A stretch of DNA of 9,905 nt from Planctomycetales bacterium. Lineage in GTDB: Bacteria > Planctomycetota > SBBH01. The stretch lies in the NCBI GenBank assembly GCA_005239795.1, contig SBBH01000160.1:1-9905 (forward strand), in the 5' to 3' direction. This document shows positions 1-6,648 of the stretch, one piece after another. The position numbers were made by a program, and so were the translations under genes. Position 1 is the stretch's first letter. Each line of letters begins with the position of its first letter. The notes under the pieces are model-generated. The model was given only the letters and a program-made list of their open reading frames with translations. It ran no database searches and was not told the origin of the DNA.

Positions 1-345
1 GCACAAGGCCGTCAGAAGCGCCAGGGACCCGCCGCTCTCGGCCGCCGTGGGGTCGAGCCTCATCTGTCGCGCGACCTCTCTCAGGAAATCCCAGGGCGCC
101 AGCAAGGGATTGTCGACGAAGCCGCAAGGGATCCCAGCGGCCGCCGTCTCGACCAGGAATCGGCGCGCCACGCATGTTTTGCCGCTCCCCTCGGGGCCCC
201 CCAACACCATGACTGTGCGGCGCTCGCGCGCGCCGTAGGTCATACGGGCGGCTGCCTCCAGATGAGACGGGGAGGCGAAAAAGAAACGCGGGTCGAAACC
301 GTCCATAAAGGGAATTTCCGAAAAACCCCAGTGGGCTTGGTACAC
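1..345 (-). CDS. ExeA/GspA-type AAA+ ATPase, N-terminal part (runs off left edge)
   Basis: The visible 115 residues are the N-terminus of an ExeA/GspA-like ATPase. These are AAA+ proteins found with type II secretion, pilus and other envelope machines, where ATP hydrolysis is thought to help assemble or place the apparatus. The opening YQAHWGFSEIPF is the typical N-terminal signature, followed by a DPRFFF segment at about residues 19-23. A Walker A motif, GPEGSGKT, lies at residues 50-57. The Walker B and sensor regions are beyond the edge. The GTG start at 345 is chosen because the family signature begins right after it. The frame stays open upstream to a stop near position 442, and an internal ATG at residue 14 would cut the signature. 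It is divergent from the FHA gene at 449, and its C-terminal domains cannot be seen, so a link to a particular secretion system is not shown. Confidence 0.85.
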   Translation of the reverse strand, partial: MYQAHWGFSEIPFMDGFDPRFFFASPSHLEAAARMTYGARERRTVMVLGGPEGSGKTCVARRFLVETAAAGIPCGFVDNPLLAPWDFLREVARQMRLDPTAAESGGSLALLTALC

Positions 346-355
346 GCCGCCAGTG

Positions 356-361
356 ATTCTA
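356..361 (-). promoter_or_regulatory. Possible -10 element for the ExeA-type gene
   Basis: On the minus strand this reads TAGAAT, matching five of six bases of the bacterial -10 consensus. It lies 10 bases before the GTG start at 345. No convincing -35 hexamer is seen at 16-18 bases, so it may be chance. If real, the transcript would have almost no leader. Confidence 0.35.
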
Positions 362-412
362 AGCGGTCGGCAGCGCGCCGGAACCAGAAAAATCCAGGGG
401 AGCCCAACCGCC

Positions 413-440
413 TTGCCGATGCGACGGCCAGGGGTAGACT
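413..440 (+). promoter_or_regulatory. Possible promoter for the FHA gene at 449
   Basis: TTGCCG at 413-418 and TAGACT at 435-440 each match four of six consensus bases and are separated by 16 bases. The ATG at 449 is 8 bases after the -10-like hexamer, so transcription would begin at or almost at the start codon. No clear Shine-Dalgarno sequence precedes this ATG, which fits a leaderless message. The matches are modest. Confidence 0.4.
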
Positions 441-448
441 GTCAGCAC

Positions 449-826
449 ATGACCCCCCCGACGCTTCCAGGTGAACCGCTTCCGCTTGTCCTGATCCTGG
501 ATCGAAATGGCAAGGAGGCCGGCCGCTTCTTGGTCCGCGACGGGGAAAACTGGGCCGGGATCCCCATCGAAAACGAGGGGTACGCCCCCCAGATCGATCT
601 TGAACCGTACGATCTCCATCATTTCATTTCGCGCCGGCATGCCGTCATCCGCAAAAACGGCTCAGAGGTCACCATCGAGCACATGAGCAAAACGAACCCC
701 ACCGCCGTCAACAACAAGGATTTGAAGCACGGGGAACCCCACCCCCTGACCTCCAACGACACGATCACCTTCGCGGGCCGCATCCACGCGCGGTTCGTCC
801 TAGAGCAAGTCCCTATAGCGGAGTAA
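449..826 (+). CDS. Small stand-alone FHA-domain protein (125 aa)
   Basis: The forkhead-associated (FHA) fold binds phosphothreonine peptides, so such proteins usually act as docking partners in Ser/Thr-kinase signalling or envelope-machine assembly. The protein is almost only the domain. A first-strand region (LVLILDRNGKEAGRF, about 13-27) is followed by a IDLEPYD segment at 49-55, the conserved SRRH at 61-64 and N83 in SKTNPT, where most FHA domains read G-S-T-N-G-T. It ends with the final strands at about 105-119. The N is kept but the following G is replaced by P, so binding could be altered. The ATG at 449 was chosen because upstream in-frame sequence has no FHA character. It has no signal peptide or membrane segment, so it is probably cytoplasmic. 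It is divergent from the ExeA-type ATPase and convergent with the PilZ gene. Confidence 0.85.
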   Translation: MTPPTLPGEPLPLVLILDRNGKEAGRFLVRDGENWAGIPIENEGYAPQIDLEPYDLHHFISRRHAVIRKNGSEVTIEHMSKTNPTAVNNKDLKHGEPHPLTSNDTITFAGRIHARFVLEQVPIAE

Positions 827-832
827 CCGATC

Positions 833-848
833 GCGCGGCGCTACGCGC
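833..848. terminator. Short GC hairpin between convergent FHA and PilZ genes
   Basis: GCGCG at 833-837 pairs with CGCGC at 844-848 around a 6-base loop, starting 6 bases after the FHA stop codon. There is no T-run on either side, so it is not a standard intrinsic terminator. A weak bidirectional stop is the most that can be claimed. Confidence 0.25.
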
Positions 849-876
849 AACGAACCACGAGCCACAAACCACGATC
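842..876. repeat. Degenerate 7-base tandem repeat, five units
   Basis: Read in steps of seven from 842, the units are TACGCGC, AACGAAC, CACGAGC, CACAAAC and CACGATC, fitting the pattern nACGnnC in four of five units. The last base of the fifth unit is the first base of the stop codon (read on the plus strand) of the PilZ gene. Cyanobacteria and other bacteria carry short heptanucleotide tandem repeats in intergenic DNA. This looks like a decayed tract of that kind. Confidence 0.55.
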
Positions 877-1289
877 TAAAGCCGCTTGATCTTCTTCAAG
901 AAGAGGCTCGTGGAAACCTGCTGGATTTCCATCACGCTCTTGTCGAGCATGTGGCGCAGGCCCACGGCGCTCGACTCGCTGATCTTGAGGATCGCGAACC
1001 CCACGCGCCAGGCCGCGTCGCGCTCGGACTGCTTGACCCACGCCACACGCCCGCGACAGCTCCAAGAGCGGCTCAAGTTCGGCGATTCGACCTGGACCCG
1101 CAGGAGCTCCCCTTCGCGCAGAGGCTCCCCCGACATGAACCCGATGCCGCTTTCGCTCAAGTTGGTGAGGATGTACCGTCCCGAATAGGGCCTCAAAAAC
1201 GAAAAAGCCCTCCCCGGAGCGAACCGCACCGTACCTTCCGGAAGGGCATACCGTTTCTTCCCGCGCCGTTCCTGGCCGTTCCAGCTCAT
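876..1289 (-). CDS. PilZ-domain protein, probable cyclic-di-GMP receptor (137 aa)
   Basis: PilZ domains bind the second messenger cyclic-di-GMP and pass the signal to motility, polysaccharide or envelope systems. Both binding motifs are intact: RxxxR at residues 9-13 (R-G-K-K-R) and N-L-S-E-S-G at 43-48, the [D/N]xSxxG motif. The following strands include GIGFMSGEPL and a GRVAWVKQ segment typical of the barrel, with a helical, lysine-rich C-terminus. It is a single-domain protein with no signal peptide, so it is expected in the cytoplasm. It is the last gene of the four-gene operon. Its ATG is 3 bases after the preceding stop codon, and GGGGAG at 1296-1301 lies 6 bases before the start. Its output partner is not identifiable from sequence; the preceding membrane and exported proteins are candidates by position only. 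Confidence 0.88.
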   Translation of the reverse strand: MSWNGQERRGKKRYALPEGTVRFAPGRAFSFLRPYSGRYILTNLSESGIGFMSGEPLREGELLRVQVESPNLSRSWSCRGRVAWVKQSERDAAWRVGFAILKISESSAVGLRHMLDKSVMEIQQVSTSLFLKKIKRL

Positions 1290-1292
1290 CGG

Positions 1293-2807
1293 CTACTCCC
1301 CATAGGTCTCCCGATCCACCCAGGAAGGGGCCAGCCTAGCGATCAACCGATCAATCTCCTCGGCCAAAGGAGCGGCAGCGTCCCGGCGAGCCGCCCGCAG
1401 GAGGGGAAGCGCTTCAAGCCCCAGGCCGACGAAAAAGACGCGCGCCGCGGCGGCCCGGGCCTCATCCTCGCCGACGAGGTCGCGGACCACCTGCATCGCC
1501 TTCACGCGCGACTCCGCGGAAAGCCCCGCGGCTAAAATCCCTTTGGTGCGCGCGAGCAAATATTCCTCTCCCTCCCCCCCATCCAAAGATTCATGTCGGA
1601 AGAGAACATGGATCCTGCCGCGGGGCCCGAGCGCCACGTAGGCGGGGCCGGTGCCCAGAGACAATCCCGCGAACGCCGGCTCACGCGCCAGCTTCCCCTC
1701 TCGATCGATGGCGAACACCCCCTGCGTCTGGTCGAGTCCGGTCCCCAGCACGCAGGAAAAGGCGCATCGTTCGGCGCGCGCGTCGAAATCCCAGACGTAG
1801 CAAGGTTGCTCCCACCGCAGGGGATCGACGATCCAACGCGCCCCACAGCGCCGGACGATCACCGTCCGGGCGCGGCTCCCTTCCAGATAGCTCACCAATC
1901 TCCAGTCGGGCTGGGCCGGCCAGGCACAGCATCGGACGACAAGAGCCTCCGTCGCCATGTAGGGATTCAAAAGATCGTCCACCATGCGTACCGGCGCTCC
2001 CTCGTGCTGTATCTGGGCTACCCATCCCCCCTCGGCGAGGTCGAACCCTTCAAGTCCCAGCTGTCCGTCTGCCCCGGCAGAGAGGGCCAAGGTGTCCGTA
2101 ACCCAGCCGCGCGACGAGGGGCGCCAGGGTCCCAACGGCACGATTGCCGGCGCCTCCCGGCCCGGCCCTTCCCAAACGACATGAAACGGCTGGATCTCAA
2201 TCGTCCGGGGGGCGGCGCCTTCCGCGGTGCCTCGCCCCCGCACGCCCCAGATGACATCTCTCCCCCCGACGGCCGAGATCTCGAGCCGGTGAATCCACCG
2301 GGCTTCTTGCGGCCCTTCTGAAGGGAGGGCAAACTCGACCAGCAACCTCTCCTCTCCGGGGCTCACTCCATGCAGCCGAACGGTCTGCGGGGCGTTGGGA
2401 TCCTCAGGAGTATTGGGATTCTCCCAAGCCCCCACCACGCAGAGTTTTCCCGCAAAGCGCGCCAGGCGCACCGAGAGTGTCTGTATTTCTCCGGTCGCCA
2501 CCCATGTCGCTTGTCCCAGAAGCCGGCGGCCCTGCCACGAGCCCCCTCCATCAAGGCTCCATTGGATATAGACGGCGTACCGGTCGGAGTTCTCCGTGCG
2601 CACCCCGTAAAGAACCGCGACCGCCTCCCCGTCAGGGGTTTCGAGCGAGGCGATCCCGAGGGGAATCGCATGGGGAATCCCGAAATACCCGATCCCCCGT
2701 TCGAGTTCCACGGGGCGCGCCCAAGCCTGAGGAGTCCCCCCTTCCTGAACGCCCTGGGCCGGGATCCCGAGCACGGCGGCCAGAAAAACCACCTCGAACC
2801 TCCTCAT
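1293..2807 (-). CDS. Exported Asp-box protein with C-terminal helical repeat, function unknown (504 aa)
   Basis: I do not recognise a named family. Residues 1-20 look like a signal peptide (MRRFEVVFLAAVLGIPAQG), so the protein is probably exported. A clear Asp-box (S-L-D-G-G-G-S-W, residues 84-91) follows a strand. This motif is typical of sialidase/BNR-like beta-propellers, and a degenerate copy (SLDGGEGE) lies at 407-414. Many short strands between them suit a propeller, but the sialidase catalytic residues are not recognisable. Residues about 450-492 look like one HEAT-type helical pair (GLEALPLLRAARRD... LAEEIDRLIARL). The start is fixed by the signal peptide, by an ATGA overlap with the HEAT gene stop, and by AGGAGG at 2818-2823, 10 bases upstream. 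The reading frame is open further upstream, but only as a shadow of the HEAT gene. It may bind another envelope component, but the substrate is unknown. Confidence 0.8.
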   Translation of the reverse strand: MRRFEVVFLAAVLGIPAQGVQEGGTPQAWARPVELERGIGYFGIPHAIPLGIASLETPDGEAVAVLYGVRTENSDRYAVYIQWSLDGGGSWQGRRLLGQATWVATGEIQTLSVRLARFAGKLCVVGAWENPNTPEDPNAPQTVRLHGVSPGEERLLVEFALPSEGPQEARWIHRLEISAVGGRDVIWGVRGRGTAEGAAPRTIEIQPFHVVWEGPGREAPAIVPLGPWRPSSRGWVTDTLALSAGADGQLGLEGFDLAEGGWVAQIQHEGAPVRMVDDLLNPYMATEALVVRCCAWPAQPDWRLVSYLEGSRARTVIVRRCGARWIVDPLRWEQPCYVWDFDARAERCAFSCVLGTGLDQTQGVFAIDREGKLAREPAFAGLSLGTGPAYVALGPRGRIHVLFRHESLDGGEGEEYLLARTKGILAAGLSAESRVKAMQVVRDLVGEDEARAAAARVFFVGLGLEALPLLRAARRDAAAPLAEEIDRLIARLAPSWVDRETYGE

Positions 2808-3961
2808 CGCCCAAGAACCTCCTGGTAAAAGACCACCTGATCGGGAACGGGCCCCGGCAGGCTCCACCCTGTGATGCGCCGCAGGGCGGCCACGGCGGCC
2901 TTGCGCACGCGCAGGGGCTTCGTTTCCGTTTCCAGACACGCCCTCAAGATCCCAACCGCCTCCCACGCGCGCGATTGCCCCAGCGCCAGGCAGGCCTCGC
3001 GCTGGACGGTGGCGTCCTCGTCGGCGCGTCCGACGATCTCGCCCAGGCACGCGACCGCGCGAGGGTCCCGGATCCGGCCGAGCGAACGCAGGGCAAAAAT
3101 CCGGAGCGCTGACGAGGGGGGCAACCCCTCTCCCTGTGCGATCGGCATGAGGATCGGCACGGCCTGTCCGTCGGCCAGGGCCCCGCAGCCGATCGCCGCC
3201 ATGCTTTTCAAGTCCTCCGGCGCGTCGATGTCCTGGAGAACGTCGCGGAAGACCGGAGCCGCCGCAGGGTCGCCCAAGATTGTCAAGGCGTAACAGGCGC
3301 GCAGTCTCACCGGATCGCGCGCATCGCGCGCAATCGACGACAAGTAAGGCAGGACCGACGCAACGCGCAGACGCCCCAGCCAGAAAACCGCCCGCTCCCG
3401 CAGGGGATCCTGGGGGTCGCGCGCGACGGCCGAGAGGAAAGCCGCCGTCTCCACCAAGGGGATGCGCGCCAGGATCTCGAGTGCCGCGGCGCGCAACTGG
3501 GGGTCGGCCTGACGGTCGGCGGCAAACGCCTTCAAGACTCCGAACGCTTCGTCAACGCGGGGAAGGGATGCGATCGCCTCGAACTGCACGCGCACGTCGC
3601 CTGAACGCAGTTTCTGGGCCAGCCCCTCGATGCCCAGCCTCGTTTGGGCATAGTCGAGCTCCGTCTCCTCCAGGACCATGCGCGCGCGCTCTCGGACCTC
3701 GAGGTCTGCGTGCACGGCGACAGCCTGGGCCAACACCTCGCGCGCCTCGGGAAAGCGGCGCGCCCACCCCGACAAGACATGGAACGCCTCTTCCCGTGCC
3801 TTGAACTGGATGTCTCCCATCCGGGCGATCTCCTGCGCGAGCGCCCCCGCGGCCGGGGCAGGAGTACCCTCCCCCTCTTCCTGGGCCTGAGCTGAAAACC
3901 CCAGCGCCAGAACCAGGACCCCCGCACAGCAGAACGCTGATGGGGCCACACCTCTCCTCAT
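2804..3961 (-). CDS. Exported HEAT-repeat protein (385 aa)
   Basis: HEAT repeats are paired helices that stack into a curved scaffold for protein contacts. Residues 1-27 form a signal peptide (MRRG, then a hydrophobic stretch, then AQA before a predicted cut at 27/28), so the scaffold is probably periplasmic or otherwise outside the cytoplasm. From about residue 120 to 366 there are successive HEAT/PBS-lyase-like repeats, with recurring D-P-x-x-R-x-x-A-x-x-x-L-G blocks (for example near 186-196, 216-230, 299-307 and 317-328). The tail after residue 366 is not repetitive. The ATG at 3961 overlaps the DUF2062 stop as ATGA and has GAGGGG at 3970-3975, 8 bases upstream. The stop overlaps the next gene as ATGA, so the two exported proteins are probably made in a coupled way. 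No catalytic motif was seen and the bilin-lyase role of related repeats should not be assumed. Confidence 0.85.
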   Translation of the reverse strand: MRRGVAPSAFCCAGVLVLALGFSAQAQEEGEGTPAPAAGALAQEIARMGDIQFKAREEAFHVLSGWARRFPEAREVLAQAVAVHADLEVRERARMVLEETELDYAQTRLGIEGLAQKLRSGDVRVQFEAIASLPRVDEAFGVLKAFAADRQADPQLRAAALEILARIPLVETAAFLSAVARDPQDPLRERAVFWLGRLRVASVLPYLSSIARDARDPVRLRACYALTILGDPAAAPVFRDVLQDIDAPEDLKSMAAIGCGALADGQAVPILMPIAQGEGLPPSSALRIFALRSLGRIRDPRAVACLGEIVGRADEDATVQREACLALGQSRAWEAVGILRACLETETKPLRVRKAAVAALRRITGWSLPGPVPDQVVFYQEVLGR

Positions 3962-4482
3962 TCTGCCCCCCCCTCGGTGTTTCCTCCCTTGTCTCCCTCG
4001 GCTAGGGCAACGCGCCGCAGGCGTCTTTCGATCACCCAACGTTTCATGTGGATATAGAGGGGAACGGCCAGAACTGTTCCCGTCAACAACCCCCCAACGG
4101 TCATCGGAACGAAAATATCCATACCGATCTTGCCGATCTTCTGCGCGTAGTCCCAGAGGCTTTCCGCCGCCTCGAACCACTTCCAGACCTCCGCAATCGA
4201 GGGGGCTTTCCAGCCGACGGTGAACTTCAGGATCGGGAGCCCTACGGCATAGTTTATCAGATAGATGTAAAAGGTCAGCGGATTCGTCACGAAGGTCATC
4301 ATCACCGCCGCCAGGCGGTTGGCCCGAAGGATCCAAGCCATCCCAAGCGCCACGAGCGACTGGAACCAGAACGGCGGGGGGATCATCGCGATCACAAGGC
4401 CGATCACGGCCCCGCGGGCGATCGATTCGGGCGTGTCGTTCAGCTGGAGAACCCGCCGAAAAATTTTCCGGATCCCCCCCAC
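3958..4482 (-). CDS. DUF2062 family inner-membrane protein (174 aa)
   Basis: The sequence matches the DUF2062 pattern: a short basic N-terminus, TPESIARGAVIGLVIAMIPPPFWFQ at about 17-41, then RANRLAA at 53-59 and a TNPLT motif at 66-70. Hydrophobic segments lie at about 24-52, 57-85 and 123-146, so it is an inner-membrane protein. Its biochemical role is not established. In other bacteria, members are found near envelope and lipid genes, which is context and not function. The start is a GTG codon giving the usual N-terminus. No Shine-Dalgarno sequence is evident, and a -10-like TAAGAT lies 6 bases upstream, which suggests a leaderless message. It heads the four-gene operon and its stop overlaps the HEAT-gene start by four bases. 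It is divergent from rnpA across a 96-base AT-richer gap. Confidence 0.85.
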   Translation of the reverse strand: MGGIRKIFRRVLQLNDTPESIARGAVIGLVIAMIPPPFWFQSLVALGMAWILRANRLAAVMMTFVTNPLTFYIYLINYAVGLPILKFTVGWKAPSIAEVWKWFEAAESLWDYAQKIGKIGMDIFVPMTVGGLLTGTVLAVPLYIHMKRWVIERRLRRVALAEGDKGGNTEGGAE

Positions 4483-4488
4483 CGCGAT

Positions 4489-4494
4489 ATCTTA
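4489..4494 (-). promoter_or_regulatory. Possible -10 element for the four-gene operon
   Basis: On the minus strand this reads TAAGAT, four of six matches to the -10 consensus, with 6 bases between it and the GTG start of the DUF2062 gene. Transcription would then begin at about the start codon. No good -35 hexamer is seen at normal spacing. Confidence 0.4.
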
Positions 4495-4507
4495 AGGTGC
4501 TGTGCGG

Positions 4508-4554
4508 AAATAACTTCTCATTGCAATAAAAAACATACGTTATTTTCGTACGAA
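4508..4554. promoter_or_regulatory. AT-rich divergent control region with inverted repeats
   Basis: This gap between the DUF2062 and rnpA starts is much richer in A+T than the genes around it. AAATAAC at 4508-4514 is the exact reverse complement of GTTATTT at 4539-4545, with 24 bases between the arms. A perfect 10-base palindrome, TTCGTACGAA, follows at 4545-4554, and TTGCAA at 4521-4526 is also palindromic. This layout suits operator sites shared by two divergent promoters. The regulator is unknown, and AT-rich DNA gives such matches by chance more easily. Confidence 0.4.
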
Positions 4555-4578
4555 TCCTCAGAAGATCCAAAGAGTATC

Positions 4579-5007
4579 ATGGTCCTGTACCGAGCTCTGC
4601 CCGTGAAATCCCAAGCCCAGGCTCCAACAACCAAAGTCACCGGAAGGGAAGGGAGAGGATTTGGGTTTCCCCGGCGCGCGCGTTTGAGCCGCCGGCGCGA
4701 TTTTCAAAGGGTCCTCAGCCAGGGGCGGGTCCGCCGGGGGACGATCCTTTCCGTGCGGATCCTCGCCAATGAAAAAGGCTGGAGGCGGCTGGGACTTTCC
4801 GTGGGGCGCGCCTACGGCCCCGCCGTCGCGAGAAACCACGCCAAGCGGCTGATCCGCGAGGCGTTTCGGCTCAACCAGGCGTGGCTCATGCCGGGGATCG
4901 ACCTCGTTGTGACAGCCCTCCCGGGCCGCCCCGAAAAAAGCTGGACCCTGACGGCAGTCTCTGAGGAGCTTTTGTGCCTGGCGGGTTCCGGGGAGAAAAC
5001 CCCGTGA
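4579..5007 (+). CDS. rnpA: Ribonuclease P protein component
   Basis: RnpA is the small basic protein that joins the catalytic RNase P RNA to remove 5' leaders from precursor tRNAs in the cytoplasm. The N-terminal FPRRARLSRRRDFQRVL (residues 30-46), the LGLSVGRAYGPAVARNHAKRLIREAFR stretch (71-97, given here as positions 71-80, 81-90 and 91-97) holding the RNR-type RNA-binding motif, and the final ID-VV-T-PG strand at 107-116 are all conserved. From ATG 4579 the protein is 142 residues, about 25 longer at the N-terminus than usual. An in-frame GTG at 4603 is an alternative start. Neither has a strong Shine-Dalgarno sequence, so the start is uncertain. Its stop overlaps the yidD GTG as GTGA. The common upstream neighbour rpmH is not in the window. 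Confidence 0.95.
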   Translation: MVLYRALPVKSQAQAPTTKVTGREGRGFGFPRRARLSRRRDFQRVLSQGRVRRGTILSVRILANEKGWRRLGLSVGRAYGPAVARNHAKRLIREAFRLNQAWLMPGIDLVVTALPGRPEKSWTLTAVSEELLCLAGSGEKTP

Positions 5008-5192
5008 GGCGCCTCGTGACGCTCGCCATCCGGCTCTACCAGCGGAGGATCTCTCCCTTTCTGGGGCCTCGTTGCCGCTTTGATCCCTCCTGCTCCGAGG
5101 TCGCGCGCCGGGCCGTCGCCGCCCAGGGCGTCTTCCGGGGGCTCGCCCAGGGACTGCACCAGCTTTCCCGCTGCCATCCGTGGGGGAGGTAA
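5004..5192 (+). CDS. yidD: YidD membrane-protein insertion factor, short form (62 aa)
   Basis: YidD is a small membrane-associated protein that helps YidC place proteins into the inner membrane. The family signature is clear: ISPFLGPRCRF at residues 16-26, PSCS at 28-31 and RCHPW at 56-60. The GTG at 5004 is preferred because it overlaps the rnpA stop and has GGGGAG at 4990-4995, 8 bases upstream; an earlier in-frame ATG at 4974 would lie inside rnpA and has no such support. The chain ends two residues after RCHPW, so the family's usual C-terminal GGxDPVP tail is missing. The stop codon forms TAATG with the next gene. Either this is a genuine short form, or a small insertion or deletion near 5183-5190 has cut the end. 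Confidence 0.9.
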   Translation: MRRLVTLAIRLYQRRISPFLGPRCRFDPSCSEVARRAVAAQGVFRGLAQGLHQLSRCHPWGR

Positions 5193-6622
5193 TGCCCGCG
5201 GCCTCGTCAGATGCTGCTGAGCGCCCCCTCTGGCGCGAGATCCTGATCCTCGCCTGGCCCGCCGCACTCCAGAACCTCCTTCAAAGCGCGATGTTTTTCA
5301 TCGACACGCGCGTCATCGGATATCTCCCGATCGATCCCTCGGGCTCCCATCCCCTGGCGGCCATGCAGCTCTGCGGCCCCCTGGTTTGGTCGTCCACGGT
5401 GATCTCAGGCTTCTTCGTCGTCGGCACGACAGCGGTCGTGGCCCGCGCCGTCGGCGAAAGGGACCTGGCGAAAGCCCGCCGTGCGACAGCCATCTCGATG
5501 CGCTTGGCGATCGTGGTCGCACTCGTCGCAGCGCTGGCCGGTTTCCTGGCGGCGGAGCCTCTCATGCGGGCTTACGGCGGAAGCGCCGTTCATCCCCAGA
5601 CCATCGCGGACGCGAGCTCGTTCCTGAAGATCTTCGCGGTTGGATTTCCCCTGCACCTTCTCGTTCTGACGCAGATGAGCGCCCTGCGCGGCGCGGGGGA
5701 CACCTTAAGTCCCATGGCGGCGGGAATCCTCGCGAATCTCCTGAATGCCGTAGGAAACATCGCCCTCATCCTGGGCGCCTGGGGGTGTCCGGCGATAGGG
5801 GTCCCTGGCGCGGCCGTCGCAACGGTCCTGGCGACAGCCTTTGAAGCCGTCCTTCTCACGTTTTTTCTGGTGCGGGGAGGGATCCGCACTGGGAAGAGCA
5901 CGATATCGCTGACGCTTCCTTTGAGGGCGTTCACCTCGTGGGACGCGTCCATGGCGCGTTCGATCCTGACGGTCAGCCTCCCGGCCCTGGGGGAGGCCGT
6001 CGCCACCCATTCGGCATTCCTGGCATTCCAGAAATCGATCAATCACATGTCGGAAACCGCCATGGCCGCGCACCGGATCGCGATCACGCTTGAATCCCTC
6101 GCCTTCATGCCCGCCTTCGGCCTCTATGTCGCCTGCGCCGCCTATGCCGGCCAGCGGCTCGGGGAGGGGCGCTCAGACCTGGCCGAGCGGGGCGTGCGGT
6201 GGACCGCCACCCGCGGGGCGGCGCTTTTTTGCGTACTCTCGGCCCTCTTTGCCGGCCTCCCGGAGATCCTCGCCGGGATGTTTCTCGAGGTCCCCGGAAC
6301 GCCTCAGGATCTCCTGGTCCGAAACGAGACGATCACGGCGAGCGCCGTCTGCCTGCGCCTGGCGGCGCTGGAGATCCCCCTCATCGCCGCCGCGATGGCG
6401 CTCTACGGGGGCCTGCGCGGCGCTGGCGAGACGAAGGGTCCCCTCTGGGTGTCGCTTGTAGGCGGCTGGCTCCTGCGTGTACCTCTTTCCTACGGCCTGG
6501 GACTCTCGCTGGGTTGGGGGCTCGCTGGGGTCTGGACGGCAACGGTGCTGGATTGGACCGTCCGCACGGCGCTCTACCTCCGTCTTCTGGCGCGCGAACG
6601 TTGGAAAAAAATCGCGCTCTAA
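5192..6622 (+). CDS. MATE-family multidrug/metabolite exporter (476 aa)
   Basis: MATE proteins sit in the inner membrane and export drugs or metabolites in exchange for Na+ or H+. The length and pattern of about 12 hydrophobic segments fit a full-length member. Family features include a first helix with LQNLLQSAMFFIDTRVIG (about 26-43), the VGERDLAKAR loop at 87-96, a GVPGAAVAT segment and a second-half GLRGAGETK motif that mirrors the first-half ALRGAGDT, showing the two-fold repeat. Substrate and coupling ion cannot be told. ATG 5192 is chosen over GTG 5180 because GGGGGAGG lies just before it, although the gap of about two bases is short. It overlaps the yidD stop codon by one base, so it is probably cotranscribed with rnpA-yidD, an unusual partner. 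Confidence 0.92.
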   Translation: MPAASSDAAERPLWREILILAWPAALQNLLQSAMFFIDTRVIGYLPIDPSGSHPLAAMQLCGPLVWSSTVISGFFVVGTTAVVARAVGERDLAKARRATAISMRLAIVVALVAALAGFLAAEPLMRAYGGSAVHPQTIADASSFLKIFAVGFPLHLLVLTQMSALRGAGDTLSPMAAGILANLLNAVGNIALILGAWGCPAIGVPGAAVATVLATAFEAVLLTFFLVRGGIRTGKSTISLTLPLRAFTSWDASMARSILTVSLPALGEAVATHSAFLAFQKSINHMSETAMAAHRIAITLESLAFMPAFGLYVACAAYAGQRLGEGRSDLAERGVRWTATRGAALFCVLSALFAGLPEILAGMFLEVPGTPQDLLVRNETITASAVCLRLAALEIPLIAAAMALYGGLRGAGETKGPLWVSLVGGWLLRVPLSYGLGLSLGWGLAGVWTATVLDWTVRTALYLRLLARERWKKIAL

Positions 6623-6627
6623 GGCGC

Positions 6628-6644
6628 CGCGCGGTTTTTGCGCG
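6628..6644. terminator. Short GC hairpin between convergent MATE and FHA genes
   Basis: CGCGC at 6628-6632 pairs with GCGCG at 6640-6644 around a 7-base loop that holds five T bases, starting 5 bases after the MATE stop. The T-run is in the loop and not after the stem, so standard intrinsic termination is not supported. It resembles the hairpin at 833-848 at the other convergent junction. Confidence 0.3.
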
Positions 6645-6648
6645 AATC

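Noticed and set aside
891..903. Near-perfect palindrome CTTCTT-C-AAGAAG
   Set aside because: It lies in the last codons of the PilZ gene (leucine/lysine codons), has too small a loop for a hairpin and no T-run.
1593..2321. A 242-codon plus-strand open frame opposite the Asp-box gene, and similar long frames at 951-1535, 3280-3804 and 8883-9782
   Set aside because: They are proline- and arginine-rich, lack ribosome-binding sequences and run opposite genes with clear families or signal peptides.
3962..4570. Upstream extension of the HEAT-gene frame to 4570, and of the Asp-box gene frame to 3050
   Set aside because: The extensions lie over the DUF2062 and HEAT genes in another frame and precede good signal peptides and ATGA junctions, so the downstream starts are preferred.
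4483..4578. Replication origin or rpmH beside rnpA
   Set aside because: No convincing TTATCCACA-type DnaA box and no L34-like basic peptide were seen in this gap. dnaA and dnaN are not in the window.
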